Of a DNA stretch of 64,000 nucleotides, positions 11,125-22,329 are shown piece after piece (the stretch's first letter is position 1; every line of letters starts with the position of its first letter). The notes below the pieces were generated by a model. The model saw nothing but the letters and a program-made list of their open reading frames with translations. It had not been told where the DNA came from and made no database searches. Both the position numbers and the translations under genes were made by a program. The stretch lies in NCBI GenBank assembly GCA_035610365.1, contig CM069435.1, positions 79,827,389 to 79,891,388 on the forward strand, given 5' to 3'. Source of the stretch: Aquatica leii (Eukaryota > Arthropoda > Insecta > Coleoptera > Lampyridae).

Positions 11125-12170
11125 ATTGAAGTGAAACTTCTTTATCGGCGTTGGAAAAAAATTTACCGTCACATTTTTTCGGTTACGCGTCACATTGGTT
11201 ACGCGTCACATTTTTTCTGAAACGCAATAGCGACGTGATAAATAATATATCAATAATAAAGTGATCAACAAAATCAAAGGCTTCATTTTAATTCTAATTC
11301 CAGTGGATTTTTAACAAAAGTAAGTAATTATATCTATTTTTCTAATACTTGGGTGGAATTAATTGACATAGAGTATAAATTCTGAAATATGTTATTAATT
11401 TAAATTTAAAATATTTAAGGTTAACCTCAGTTTCTGATTGAACGATGACATTTAAAATTTAATATATTTAAGGTTAACTTCAGTTTCTGTTTGAACGATG
11501 ACAATGATAGTAATAATTCTATTTCAATTAATGAAATGCTGTAATAATCTTAGTAGCAAAAAGTTAAAGTGAAATAATTGTATTATTTGTATTCATGTCT
11601 ATTATAATAAAATCCTTTTGTTTAAAATTTATCTAATTTTAAATTTAAAATATTTAAGGTTAACCTCAGTTTCTTATTGTAACTATCGGTCAATGTATAT
11701 GATTTCATTAAAATAGTATTTATTAATTAATAAGACTGCTAATTTAATGAACATCAATTAATTGATATACATGCAACTTTTCAGAAATTGGTTAAATAAA
11801 GTTAAATTAGATAAAGTTTAAACAAAAGGATTTTATTATCATAGACATGAATACAAATAATACAATTATTTCACTTTAACTTTTTGCTACTAAGATTATT
11901 ACAGCATTTCATTAATTGTAATAGAATTATTACTATCATTGTCATCGTTATTATATATTTTTGTAATTAATGGCTTATGGTAACTGAAATATGAAATTGA
12001 ATCTACAAAAATTAGTTAATTGATTTACAAAAATTTGTATTCATGTCTATGATAATAAAATCTTTTTGTTTAAAATTTATCTAATTTAACTTTATTTAAC
12101 CAATTTCTGAAAAGTTGCATGTAGATCATTTTGCGAAAAATAAGGCCATAAAGAAGTTTCACTTCTTACA
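11125..12170. mobile_element. Foldback/MITE-like element with repeated inverted segments
   Basis: Termini carry inverted GAAGTGAAACTTCTTTAT (about 11,128-11,145 and its complement at about 12,151-12,168). Internally, about 150 bp at 11,489-11,640 is repeated inverted at about 11,805-11,951, and about 100 bp at about 11,770-11,870 is repeated inverted at about 12,027-12,126. A unit containing AAGGTTAACYTCAGTTTCT recurs directly near 11,418, 11,470 and 11,657. No coding potential. It sits inside gypsy integrase, so it moved after that element. Superfamily unknown. Confidence 0.75.
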
Positions 12171-12189
12171 TGTGTACACTAGTACACGC

Positions 12190-12480
12190 CCTAATTTTTT
12201 TAATTACTATTCTTACCTTTAAAATAAAATAAGTTATTAGCAACGGTTTACCAAGGTAATTCAGGCACGGTTTTGCTTATGACCGATTCCAATCGTTAAG
12301 TTTTTTCGCACGTCACGCACTTTTTAAGTCCAAAATGTTTGTGTGTTGTCTTTTCTAGTATAAATGTTGTCTGGCACGTTTTACACAACTTTGTAATCCG
12401 AGATATCCTCCATAAATTTGAATCAACATTTTACTTACTAAACAATTGGGCACTATCATATTTATTCGATTTGAATAGGA
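12190..12480 (-). pseudogene. gypsy integrase zinc-finger region
   Basis: Minus-strand reading gives IVPNCLVSKMLIQIYGGYLG then LQSCVKRARQHLY, matching the H2C2 finger region (family text like H-E-G-H-L-G) with both His changed to Tyr. Further on, PWxTVANNLFYFKGKN matches the core start, with the first catalytic Asp position altered. The sequence then stops at the foldback insertion. Confidence 0.65.
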
Positions 12481-12489
12481 GACCGTTAT

Positions 12490-13275
12490 AGTACGAAATT
12501 TAGTCGTAAAATGTGAACTAATGCTTTACTTCATTAGACGCATTCTTGATTTCGCTAGGGAATCCTGTTATCACTAAGTCTTTTGGTATTTTCCGTTCTT
12601 CATGATTTGTTGTTGCAGCCACAAGTTCTTCTTGAACGTGGTTTGATACGACCAAGACCATGAATAATAAATATAATAAATAATCGGATTTTTTGTAAAC
12701 CACTTTCGGTGCATACTGCGTTACATCCTACAATTTTCGTTTCCAAAGACTTGTAGTTGGTCTCAATGTATAGCTTTTCCGTACACATATTCATGAAGTT
12801 TATTGCATTCGAATTTTAAAGCTAAAACTATCTTCTCTATCTGTGGGTAATTTTGTTGAGTTGATGTCAACGCTTTGATGACATATGCTTCATTCACATC
12901 GTAGTTTATGAGAACTGGTGTGGTGCCGTTAATCGTCGTCCAAATAAAATCTTTTTAAACAAACACCTAAGAGCTGCCGTTAACTAGCTCATATTCGGAA
13001 TGAATATATTTAGACCCGTTACCATTTTCAGCAATCTTTGTAGTTGCTGCTTTGACTCTGAAACTTTAAGGTTTTTTATAGTTACAATCTTCTATGGATC
13101 AATCGCTATTCCTTTACCCAAAAATATATGTCGTAAAAAGTTTCTCCTTATTTAGCTTTAACCCTGCTTCTTTAAACCTGGTCTTGACAGATTTCTAGTG
13201 CTGAACATAATCCGAACGGTAACCTTAGGTAGCAGTACCTATCCCAAAGTGTAGCAAATGTAAGGTATTTGTTAT
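12490..13275 (-). pseudogene. gypsy RT thumb/connection and RNase H relic
   Basis: Minus-strand text includes RYCYLRLPFGLCSALEICQD (about 13,255-13,195), then GLKLNKEKLFTTYIFLGKGI, SESKQQLQRLLKMVTGLNIF and FIPNMS. It continues with RNase H-like STQQNYPQIEKIVLALKFEC and LHEYVYG (near 12,800). The order matches gypsy RT from the palm B block through RNase H. Several frameshifts are present and the catalytic Y-x-D-D block was not recovered. Confidence 0.75.
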
Positions 13276-14375
13276 GTTAAAAATATTTTATTATGATGTT
13301 TGTCCCCTGTATGAAATTTGTTTTCGTCACTCCCACTTATCGACGCGATGGCGGGGATAAATGTCAAATTGAAACTTTTTTTCAGGTGACTGTGGTACAC
13401 TTTACGTGTATATTCTAACGTAAGCGCTCAGAAGAGTTTTCACAAGCATCTGTGTTATAAATGGGTGTATTATTATTGCTATTTGTGAAAGTTTTTCTGG
13501 GGTAAGCATAAACTCATATTTTTGCGATGGACGTGATTTTCCCGTAATTGTCATAGCAATTTGCGATACCGCCACGTATTGAGTCAATTTGGAAAGATGA
13601 TGGTTTTAATTAGAAGTACGTACAAAAAGAGTCTCTCGATCAATTAAGCCACTTCCGAGACAATCTGGGGAATTCGTCATATTTGTAATTCGTGTGATGT
13701 TCAAAGAACCTGCAGAATAGTGAAGGTCACTTGGATGCTTGACGCATTTAACTAGGATTCATTGTTTGTCGATAAGCAATTTAATTGTGAAGCGATACTA
13801 TATCTAATTTTTCTTCATTTCCTTAGCGATTTTAAGGGATGGTTAGAGCATGCTAATAGCTATCCGCATGGGCGACCGTAAGTACTGCTTTTTCTTTTAC
13901 TTGTAAGTAATTTGTGCATTTGTCTAATGTGAAATACGTACGACATAGATATAGCTATTAACATAATTAACGCATGCAGATTTTTTTTGTTCCTACGATG
14001 TCAATTTACGTGAAATGCAATTTGCAACGGATGTGAACTCACTAGTTTCACATTAAATCAAAGATTCTAAAATTACGCATTACTTGATTTTGTTCTGTTG
14101 GATGTATTTCGATAGCATTGTGTGGAGAGTTGTCTAAACTCCAGGACTTCTATCAACGCTATAACTGTGATATTTATAGAATTATTCTTTACTACTATTT
14201 ATGTACATTTTAACTTTTAATCTCTTCTCTCGTTATTAAAAAATAAATATATTTGTCGTTATAACCAGCGTTTTGTCATTTATTCTATTTTAGTGTTAGA
14301 TAGATTTAAACGGTATCTATCACTTTAGCTTCTAATCGTTTTTAATTTGTTTTATAATTTAGCTGTTATTTATTT
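13276..14375. mobile_element. About 1.1-kb insertion inside the gypsy RT, family unknown
   Basis: The RT fragment ending FLQVKVSKRTQ (near 14,380) should be followed within a few residues by TFxTLWDRYCYLRLPFG (near 13,265), yet about 1.1 kb of unrelated AT-rich sequence intervenes. No protein domain or clear TIR was recognised. An AATAAA-type signal near the far end (about 14,240) would suit a solo LTR, but this is speculative. Confidence 0.5.
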
Positions 14376-14690
14376 ATTATTATTTCTGTGTTCTTTTACT
14401 AACTTTGACTTGCAAGAATTCTTTTCTACAATCGAGTTTTGTAAAGAATTTAGAACCGGTTATCTTTGCTGTTATTTCAATTAAACCTAATTCTTTTTTC
14501 ACTTTGGCCCTTATTGCATGCGGTATTTTACATGCTGGCAAAATTTTTAATTTAGAATTTTCGGTTAAGTCGATATCGTACTCGAAATTTTTTATGCATC
14601 GAAGTAATAATGTTCGGTGATTGAGTTCACTCTTAAAACAAGTCTTAAATGTTGACATGATTTTCTTCCCAAAATAATTGAGAAGTTTTC
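14376..14690 (-). pseudogene. gypsy RT, N-terminal part
   Basis: The open minus-strand segment 14,658-14,380 contains CKIPHAIRAKVKKELGLIEI and KLDCRKEFLQVKVSKRTQ. These match the RT start (family text like R-I-P-x-A-L-R-x-K-V-K-x-E-L) and the catalytic block A (K-L-D-A-x-x-G-F-W-Q-V), with block A altered to KLDCRKEFLQV. A short piece between the two blocks appears to be missing. Confidence 0.75.
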
Positions 14691-14699
14691 GTCGCCTAC

Positions 14700-14870
14700 C
14701 TACCCTTAAATTAAACGTAATTAACTTTTGAGAAGTAGACTTCTTTATAATCGCACCTAACTGCTGTGCTAATCATCGCGAGATGACATTACATTGAGCA
14801 TCTGTGTCTAATTTCACATTAAATTTGTAGAGTTCATTTCAAGACTAAAGAACCGCTGCGTAGAAACCAT
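14700..14870 (-). pseudogene. gypsy protease relic
   Basis: Minus-strand reading gives FNVKLDTDAQCNVIS then LAQQLGAIIKKS, matching retropepsin V-D-T-G-A-Q-C-N-V-I-S with the active-site Gly changed to Asp. A stop follows shortly. Confidence 0.65.
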
Positions 14871-15089
14871 TCATCGTCTTGTATGCATTCATTTTTTAGT
14901 TAAATTAAAGATAAACCATTACAGTTAATGCACATTGTTTACAAATGTTTTTAGTTAGAATTTATTTCGCATGATCGTCAAATTCCGAATTTATCCGACG
15001 CGACCTCACGGTTCTCTAGTCATGAAATGATCTCTACTTATTTACTTTTATGTTCTCGTGCTAGTCCTGCCCTGTGCCGTCAATAATTG

Positions 15090-15657
15090 AGTAAATGAAA
15101 AATGAATCGCTTTCATTGTCAGTTTCTAAGGTTCGTTCGAAAACGTTTCTGGTTTCGCGTCTTTTGCGTTTTGCTAAACACGTTTCTAAATGACAGCGTT
15201 TTTTTTACACCGTTTGCATTTATAAAAGTTTGCCGGACATTTTCTTTTAAGATGCTAGTCGTTAAACTTTTTACAATGAATTTCCAATACGCTGAAAGCT
15301 TTAGACATTTTTGACAATTTTAAAGCATGAAGCGCATTAGTTTCAACTTCATTAGCTTTACTTAATTGTTTACTCATTTGTTCATATCTAGTGTTAAAGA
15401 CGCCTACACAATATCTTCTATCGTACTCAAAGCATTCACAAATTTGTCATAAAGACTCAACATCCGAGAAACAGCGACACTAACTTGAAGAACTCTTTGC
15501 TGGTTGAATTTTGAGTATAACATACAGAACAAAGCTGGATTAAGCATAACCAAATCTTACAAAGCCTTATGTGAATTTCTTCTTCATATTTCAACCCTCG
15601 CAATTCGACCTTGTGCAAAATGCAAAATTTACGTTTTAAAAAAGCCAAAGACGGCAA
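15090..15657 (-). pseudogene. gypsy nucleocapsid/gag C-terminal relic
   Basis: Around 15,240-15,150 the minus strand encodes, across a frameshift, C-K-R-C-K-K then R-C-H-L-E-T-C-L-A-K. This looks like a C-X2-C-X4-H-X3/4-C knuckle, followed by an acidic tail (TLETDNESDSFF) that leads to the protease. The open stretch 15,457-15,657 may be more of gag but is not recognisable. Confidence 0.5.
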
Positions 15658-15699
15658 ATATATATAGATCAGTTCAGACTGAAGAAAAAAAATAGGCTA

Positions 15700-18600
15700 C
15701 TGAAAAAATACACCTAAAAAAAAAGACAATCTCTTGTCCTTTCGAAGCAAAAAACTAACGCCTTACTTTAATATTGCATGACTCTAAGGCGTGACTAGCC
15801 TAATATTCTATATCTGCCTGTTTATAGAATAAAACTCGCTCAGGTATAACAATGAGAATATGGACTAAGACAAATTAGTAAGACCAAGAGACAATTAAGC
15901 ATAATATAGACACATACATAGAAGAATGGAAAAGCAATGCATTAAGCCAAGCTAGTAAATCAGACTAAAAGATATAAAACAATTATCGGTACGAGAAAAT
16001 CAGCGCACTTTATTTATAAGTAGAGTAAAAAATACTTGACAACCATCCAGAAAACAAAAATACACATCATAATATTGACAAACGGTAACTGACATCTACA
16101 AAATGCATTCGCAAAACAAAACAAAAAAATTTGACATGAAACACAAAAAATCGTATGACTGATTGAAATTGAACTACTATAACTATAACCAACTAAAAAG
16201 AAGATCGACGCAAGAACCCGTTCATGTAAAATCCCAACCCCCTGTCCACGATTAGACTACAGTAGCGTACGATCATGCGTTTCAGTTTCTTAACGCCACT
16301 TTTTAATGTGCGATTGTTTATTATTAAAAATAAGTAGGTACTTTTAAAAAGTAATACATTTGCGGTAAAAGTACATTCTCAGATAATTTGTAAACAGATT
16401 TGTTCAAAACATCTTTTCAACTAAATCGCCACTTTTATCTTTTTCAAACATAGCACATGCTTAGTGGATAAGATAAGCACGTGCATGATCATAACTTTGT
16501 TTTGACAAACTACATGTTTATATTACAAAAAAACTTCTTATTAAAAATCGTAATAACCGAATTATTCCTATGTACGTACTGAATTTTTAAATGCTTTGGA
16601 ATTATGATACACACCACTGGATTTTAAGTTGCAACCTATTCATAAGTAATCTCCTTTGGAGATAAAAATTAACCAATGCAATTTTAGTTTCATATCATTT
16701 AACACTCCTTTTACAATGCGGTTCCTATGATGGTGGTTTTTGCTACATATGATTTGGATAAGTATGTAACATCGCTAACAAAAATGTTGGTTTTATGTGA
16801 AACCTAGAATTCAACCAAGATAGTAAAAGTTAAAACAAATACCATCAAGGTAAACCAAAAAATCATGACAAGTATTTTGACGACGTGAGGTTCAATTACA
16901 ATGTATTTTAAACAGTATATTGCTTATTTGTAACCAAATGTCTCAAACAAACTTCATAAAAATAAATAAAAATTACTTATTCTAGATTTTGTGATCAAAA
17001 ATAAATGCGTTGCCTTCCGTCAAAAATATACAAACATTAAGTGCAAAAAAATAAGCAATATTGAAGATGACATGGTGTAAATGGTAACACCATTATTAGT
17101 TGATTAAAGTTAAACATTAATTAAAGCTACTTTATTTAGAAGAGCAACAAATTCACGACAGAACAAACTTATTGCACGTTACAATAAAACTACTTACAAG
17201 ATTTAGCCAAATAGGTGAAAACGTATTTCCCAAAGCAACTCATAAAATCTCTGACTGATTCGAAAATGAATTTCGATTCTTGTAGAGCGTCGTCTTGAAC
17301 ACATAAAATAGGAAATGATTATGTTAAGATTAAGAAAAGATGAAATACTAAATATTGATACAGAAGGAAAAAATAAAACTTACGTCAATGTAAGTTCATA
17401 AAATTTAGTAATTCAGCCATACAAAGTTGTGAAGGAAACAACATTACTAGAACTCCATAAAGAGAAAAATATTTACACATAAGATATAAAACAGCCTATC
17501 CTGTTTCCACTAAGAAAGATACATTTACAATTTTAAACTGTACCATAACTTTTATGTTCGAATACGATAGAAAGAGTCACCCTTAAAAGGGGGTTTCGTT
17601 AGTCACAATATTCTACGTCGGCCTATTCTATAAAGGACAATATACATGCTCAGTTATTTATATCACAGAAGTGTACGCTGTAAATATATACGACGAATAC
17701 TATTAAATATAAACGCAGCAAAATGAGGTTCTTGAATATAAATGTACAACGGAAAAAGTTTACTTAGATTCGGTTCGGGACATAAAAATATACTGCATTC
17801 ATCTAAAATATATTAGCAACTCCCGAAGATGGATACAATGCAAAGTAAGTTCTACACCGTCCAAAATGTTCGCTTCCAATAACACTTTTTCGTCCTTTTT
17901 TAATTGTTTCTCGTGCAATCATTTATCGCCACACCGACGGCTACCTCAGGCACCATCTTTTAAACATTTAAATTATTTCCAACATTCTTAACTCAAAGCT
18001 TAATAATTAATGCAATTCCAGTTGAAGTGAAAGCTACTTTTGAAATTAAAAAGGTACCGTAATCAAAGTTAGAGCCCTAAACAAATCGTGCATCGTTGTG
18101 CTAAAATATAAATTCCCTTTAGGTACTCGTAAATAATGCAATTGAATCCGTACTTTCCAATTTAGCTGTTTCCAATTGTTAAGATTGTTTTAGAAATGCA
18201 ACACGTCAAAAGTAATTTCGTCTTATAAACTTACTATGCACTAAAAAATTAAAGAAAAAGCTAATTTCAAATCAGATTTGGCATTGAACTACTTATAAAA
18301 ATTTATTGATTCATTGAACAAATTTATGTTGCCCAATAAAAAAAATGAATTCTTGGGGGTTCTAACTAAAAGCGTGTGAAATGCATTCAATGTAAAAGCT
18401 GTAACGTATCTTTATTAACCTCTTCAGGCAATACGTATCACATATGATATACTCAGTTTCTTACAAAAATACGAATATAAAGTATATTGAAGCCAGAGTT
18501 ATAGTGTATCACGTACGATGATATAATACTAGCACCCCCTGTTGAGTAGTAGCTGTGTTAATTATCATATGGATAACGTAACGGAAGCTTTTTCTGAAAT

Positions 18601-18780
18601 AAGTTGTTAGAACATTGTAAATCGATGTATATAACCTGATATTTTGTTTGCATAGTTACTCTGTTTGACTGGAGTATCACATATAAAGCTTGAGGTTAGA
18701 AAATCTCTTCTGGAAGTACTGACAATACTAGTTTTATTTTTCAGCACTTACTTAGAAGAAGAAATCAATGTCTAATATAT
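15700..18780. other. Gene-free AT-rich intergenic sequence
   Basis: No recognised protein domain, RNA gene or bounded repeat. A similar short context (ATATTCTA... followed by a TATAGAATA-like stretch) occurs near 15,800 and 17,605, hinting at an old dispersed repeat. Confidence 0.45.
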
Positions 18781-18916
18781 GTCACTCATTGGTGATTCCC
18801 TGAGTATACTAATATATCAATTATTAATTAGCGAGGTCTAGCGATTTAAGTCTTTTTATTCTAGAAATTTTATTGACATTATCTAGTAAATTTAGTACTA
18901 ACACATTGGTGATTTT

Positions 18917-20300
18917 TTATTCCATTGAGATAGGTAGTTGTACGTCGTTTAACCTCATCTTTGATCTAGGGAACTTTGAAGTCTTCATGAAGTTATTTGT
19001 TGCTAATGAACCATTCTCTGTTTGACAATATACAAAGAATTTTGTTTTGGAATCTTTGCAAAATATCAATGTTAGGTGGCTTAACACAGCCCCAAAGTTG
19101 TATGCCCACACTGCACTGGAACTAGAACTGTCTTATACACTAATACTTTATTTTCATGGGATAACTTGGTTTTCTCCCTAGAACCACTTTTTACCATAGC
19201 ATCCAGTTGCTTTCTCTTATGTGTAATATAGATTTTCCAAGTTAAACGCCTGTCAAGGACCATACCAAGATATTTTAATTTCTGTTTGATGAAGATCTGT
19301 ATACTATTTAAGGTTACAGGAGGAGCAGAGTTGTGCTTCGTCGTAAACGTAACAGTTGTAGACTTAGTTTCATTGATTTGTATTCGCCACCGGTGCAACC
19401 ATTTTTGAATTATGTCGACACTATTTTGTACAGTTGTCGATGCTTGTACTGAATCCTGTTAGAAAGTTAATAACGCTGTATCGTCTGCAAAAATGGCCAT
19501 CATGGTGTTGTTGCTGTATGGTAGGTCACCTGTAAATATCTGGTGTAGGGTTGATCCCAGAACAGAACAGAGTATAGTCCAGACTGGTTTTTACCGTATT
19601 TTACTTGATAGTACCTCTCATTTCAGTATAATTTCAAGAGAAAAAAGTGTTGGAGTAGAAAAGACCTTTTGATTTTGTAGAGTAAGCCGAAGTGCCAGAT
19701 CCGGTCGAAAGCCTGGTTGACGTCAAGGAACATCGCAACACATTATCTTTGTTCTTCAAAGTACTTTTCGATTACATGTACGACTCTGTGTATTTGTTCT
19801 GAAGCAGAGTGTTTTTAGTGAAACCCAAATTGATTTCGAATAACTTCTTCTTCTACAATTATAGGCGCCATTCTCTTGATTATTAATCTACCTAATACTT
19901 TTGACAGAATTGGTAATAGCGTTATCGGCCTTATACGAGGTTACCTGCGTGTTTGCCTGGCTTCAATATTAATATTATTTGACTCAAGACTGCATTGAGG
20001 ATATGTAGTATACACATTATTGCTTTGTGGGGCAGTTTCATTAGTAGTTTAGCAGTAATTAGATCATACCCGGGCCATTTCTTGTTTTCAATTTTGATTT
20101 CGAGTAAAGGAGCGAATTGGCGGGATTAATTGTAAAGAAGCTTCAATCTCTTGTTCCTCTTCGGGGGTACCTACTGTGGAATGTGGTGAAAATATCGTAG
20201 ATAGGTGTTCTACAAATAGTGTTGCTTTCTAAACTTTTGTTCTTGTCCAAGAGCCGACTGTCTTTCTCATCGGCGAAGGAGATAAAGTGCTAACATATTC
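18917..20300 (-). pseudogene. jockey-like ORF2 reverse transcriptase
   Basis: Motifs in order on -: EKYFEEQR (about 19,760), MFLDVNQAFDRIWHFGLL (about 19,700), LGSTLHQIFTGDLPYSNNTM (about 19,560-19,505), the catalytic MAIFADDTALLTF (about 19,500-19,470), and WRIQINETKSTTVTFTTKH (19,390). Then YLGMVLDRRLTWK, and a C-terminal SKTKFFVYCQTENG-type end. The F-A-D-D catalytic pair is intact, but stops and frameshifts interrupt the frame. Confidence 0.85.
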
Positions 20301-20465
20301 GTTAAAACATTCGTGTTTCCACTTCGTTAGGGCTGTTTTTAACTCTCTAGTTTGCCTGTTTAGTTGATTTTTGTCTATAGGATTCCTAGTTCGATGCCAT
20401 ATTCGCCTGGCTCTTCTTTTATCCTCTATTTTAATTTTAATGTAAAGTGGATAGTTTTCAATATC

Positions 20466-21240
20466 CTATTCTGTTTTCAAAGAATACTTAATTGTTATAG
20501 TGCACGTTAGGTACTCTCTGAACAGGCCACAGTTTGTGTGATTGTTGTAGAGGGGGGGCTTTTTCTGCTTTGTTATAATGGAAGTGCTGATTGTTACTAT
20601 TATAGCTGAGTTGTCTGAAAAGAAGTCAAAGAACGTTTCTACTTGACAGTATCTAGGAGATAATGCTTTGGCAACAAAGAAGTCAACAGCATCAGGTACT
20701 TTGTTTGAGTCAACCGGCCAGTATGTGGGCTTTCCGGTCAATATGTAGTCGTAGTTGTAAGCCAGTGCACCTTTGTTTAATTCGAGTCCTTTGGTGGTAG
20801 TTATCCTCAAGTCCCAGATTTGATTTTTGGCGTTGAAGTCGCCGCCAGCTAAGAACCTGTTACCTAGATTGTTGAAGAATGCTTCATACTATGTGTTTGC
20901 TTTACAGAGTGCCAAGGCCAGGTGGTATATCAAAGCAACTATTAGTGGACCACTAGTGCTTTAGACGTGCCTTGTATATAGTCAGTTACAAAGGCATCCA
21001 TTACGTAGTGAGAAATTTTGTTGTTTATAATGATAGCCAGCGTGGGCTGTTTCGTTCGGATAGTTAGTAGTAGCATACTTGTGGACATTGAAATATTTCC
21101 GTAAAATGAGTTTCAGAGATCAGTATCAATTTTTTCCTCTTTTAAAAATAATTCGACTAGAAGACGATGCTGTGCTAACCTATTTGCATTCCAGGAGGCT
21201 ACTCGCAGAGAATCCATTATTGGTGTTCGGTAACTAGCGT
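20466..21240 (-). pseudogene. jockey-like ORF2 endonuclease (APE type)
   Basis: Begins with SLRVASWNANRLAQHRLLVE (about 21,215), where the WNANRL block is the usual endonuclease start. Then ISETHFT-like text after a shift, the core LAGGDFNAKNQIWDLR (about 20,855-20,810), and TYWPVDSNKVPDAVDFFVAK (about 20,720-20,680), the S-x-x-P-D-x-x-D-F-F block. Frameshifted and stop-containing. Confidence 0.85.
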
Positions 21241-21364
21241 GGAAAGCATATCACCATACTGTTTTGATTCATTAGTTGGTTGAACATAGATTCAAACTTA
21301 GACAAGAGTTTTGATATTAAAATGTTGTGATTTAATGACGTGATTTTCGAATAGCTTGGACCAT

Positions 21365-22290
21365 TCAGATTTGCGAAATATATACATTAATATACTTGTA
21401 CTTTATGGTCCCAATGAAGTTGCTGACTTTCCTCTGTTTAGCTGAAGTTGTTGGTATATCTAGCAACCCTTGTAATTTGCTCATCCCCACACTTAACACA
21501 CAAGTAAGGTTTACTGCAGTAGCTTTTACTGTAACCATAAGACTGGCACCTGGTACACTGGATGGTTGAATTTTTTTACGTGGCGACTCGATCGTTATCA
21601 TTTGATGGTAAATGTGTTTCTTCCTTCTGAAATTTACTTATGGTTTCGTTCATATGTGCCGTAAGGTGCATGTTTTTATGTACCACTCTGTAGACTCTGT
21701 CTTCCTTTAGTTGGTAAGTGTGGTGAATGATCTCTTCGTCTCTGAGATGCGTGATATTTCCTGTATAAATCAGGAGTGATTTGTGTTAATTTTAATGGTA
21801 TTGTTTGATTGAGCTTTTGTGTAAACTTGCTCTTTTTTTATTGCTTTTGTTAAGTTTTCTATCATTTTAACATAGTATATATATGTATTGAGGGAAGGTT
21901 TAGGATGTTTCTTTACTTCATTTACTTCTGTTGCTTGCATTCCCGCATCTGTATTAATGTCAGCTAACACATTGTATCTGTTTGAGGATGTAGTCGGGTT
22001 AACTATTATTGAATTGACTCCAGATGTATATGTAATTTGCTCGCGTTTTGGGACTTGTTGCCAATCGTGTTGATTATCTGTTGTCCTCGTCAGAATCTTC
22101 AACATATGTTTGTTGTTAGTAACTTGGCGATTATAGGTTTGACTATTACTGATGCCAATGATAGTATGTTAATTAGATGTAAAATTACCGGTATGAAACT
22201 TAGATATTGAATTAGTAGTGCCCCGAATTATTTGGTGCAAATTGCAGAGGTCCAGAGATTTGTGTTGATTGCTGCGTTCCGAGCACCGGC
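21365..22290 (-). pseudogene. jockey-like ORF1 (zinc-knuckle RNA-binding protein)
   Basis: The N-terminal part (22,105-21,770) contains NRYNVLADINTDAG, like the N-R-F-x-x-L block of jockey ORF1s. Around 21,560-21,480, in another frame, CTRCQSYGYSKSYC then LCVKCGDEQ form knuckle-like Cys clusters; the His of the first knuckle is replaced by Tyr. The protein would coat the element's RNA. Broken by frameshifts. Confidence 0.75.
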
Positions 22291-22329
22291 TTGATGTATG
22301 GTGAGTTTCGAATGTTACGAATGAAGTAT

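Larger units (their letters stand above)
10760..15660 (-). mobile_element. Second Ty3/gypsy relic, interrupted by two younger insertions
   Basis: Read on the - strand from 15,660 downwards, remains of nucleocapsid, protease, RT, RNase H, integrase zinc finger and integrase core appear in canonical order. Colinearity is broken twice: by a foldback element at about 11,125-12,170 inside integrase and by about 1.1 kb at about 13,276-14,375 inside RT. All domains carry stops and frameshifts. The LTRs were not delimited. Confidence 0.8.
18790..22300 (-). mobile_element. Jockey-clade-like non-LTR retrotransposon (decayed)
   Basis: Minus strand: an ORF1 with zinc knuckles (about 22,290-21,365) and an ORF2 with apurinic endonuclease (about 21,240-20,466) and reverse transcriptase (about 20,300-18,917). 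The C-terminal motifs (YLGMVLDRRLTWKIYITHKR, then ENKVLVYKTVL) are characteristic of insect jockey-type LINEs. Many stops and frameshifts. Its 5' end abuts a Penelope-like 3' domain. Confidence 0.9.

Noticed and set aside
17080..17110. GGTGTAAATGGTAACACCATT looked like a tRNA arm
   Set aside because: Only a short hairpin; no box B or acceptor stem nearby.
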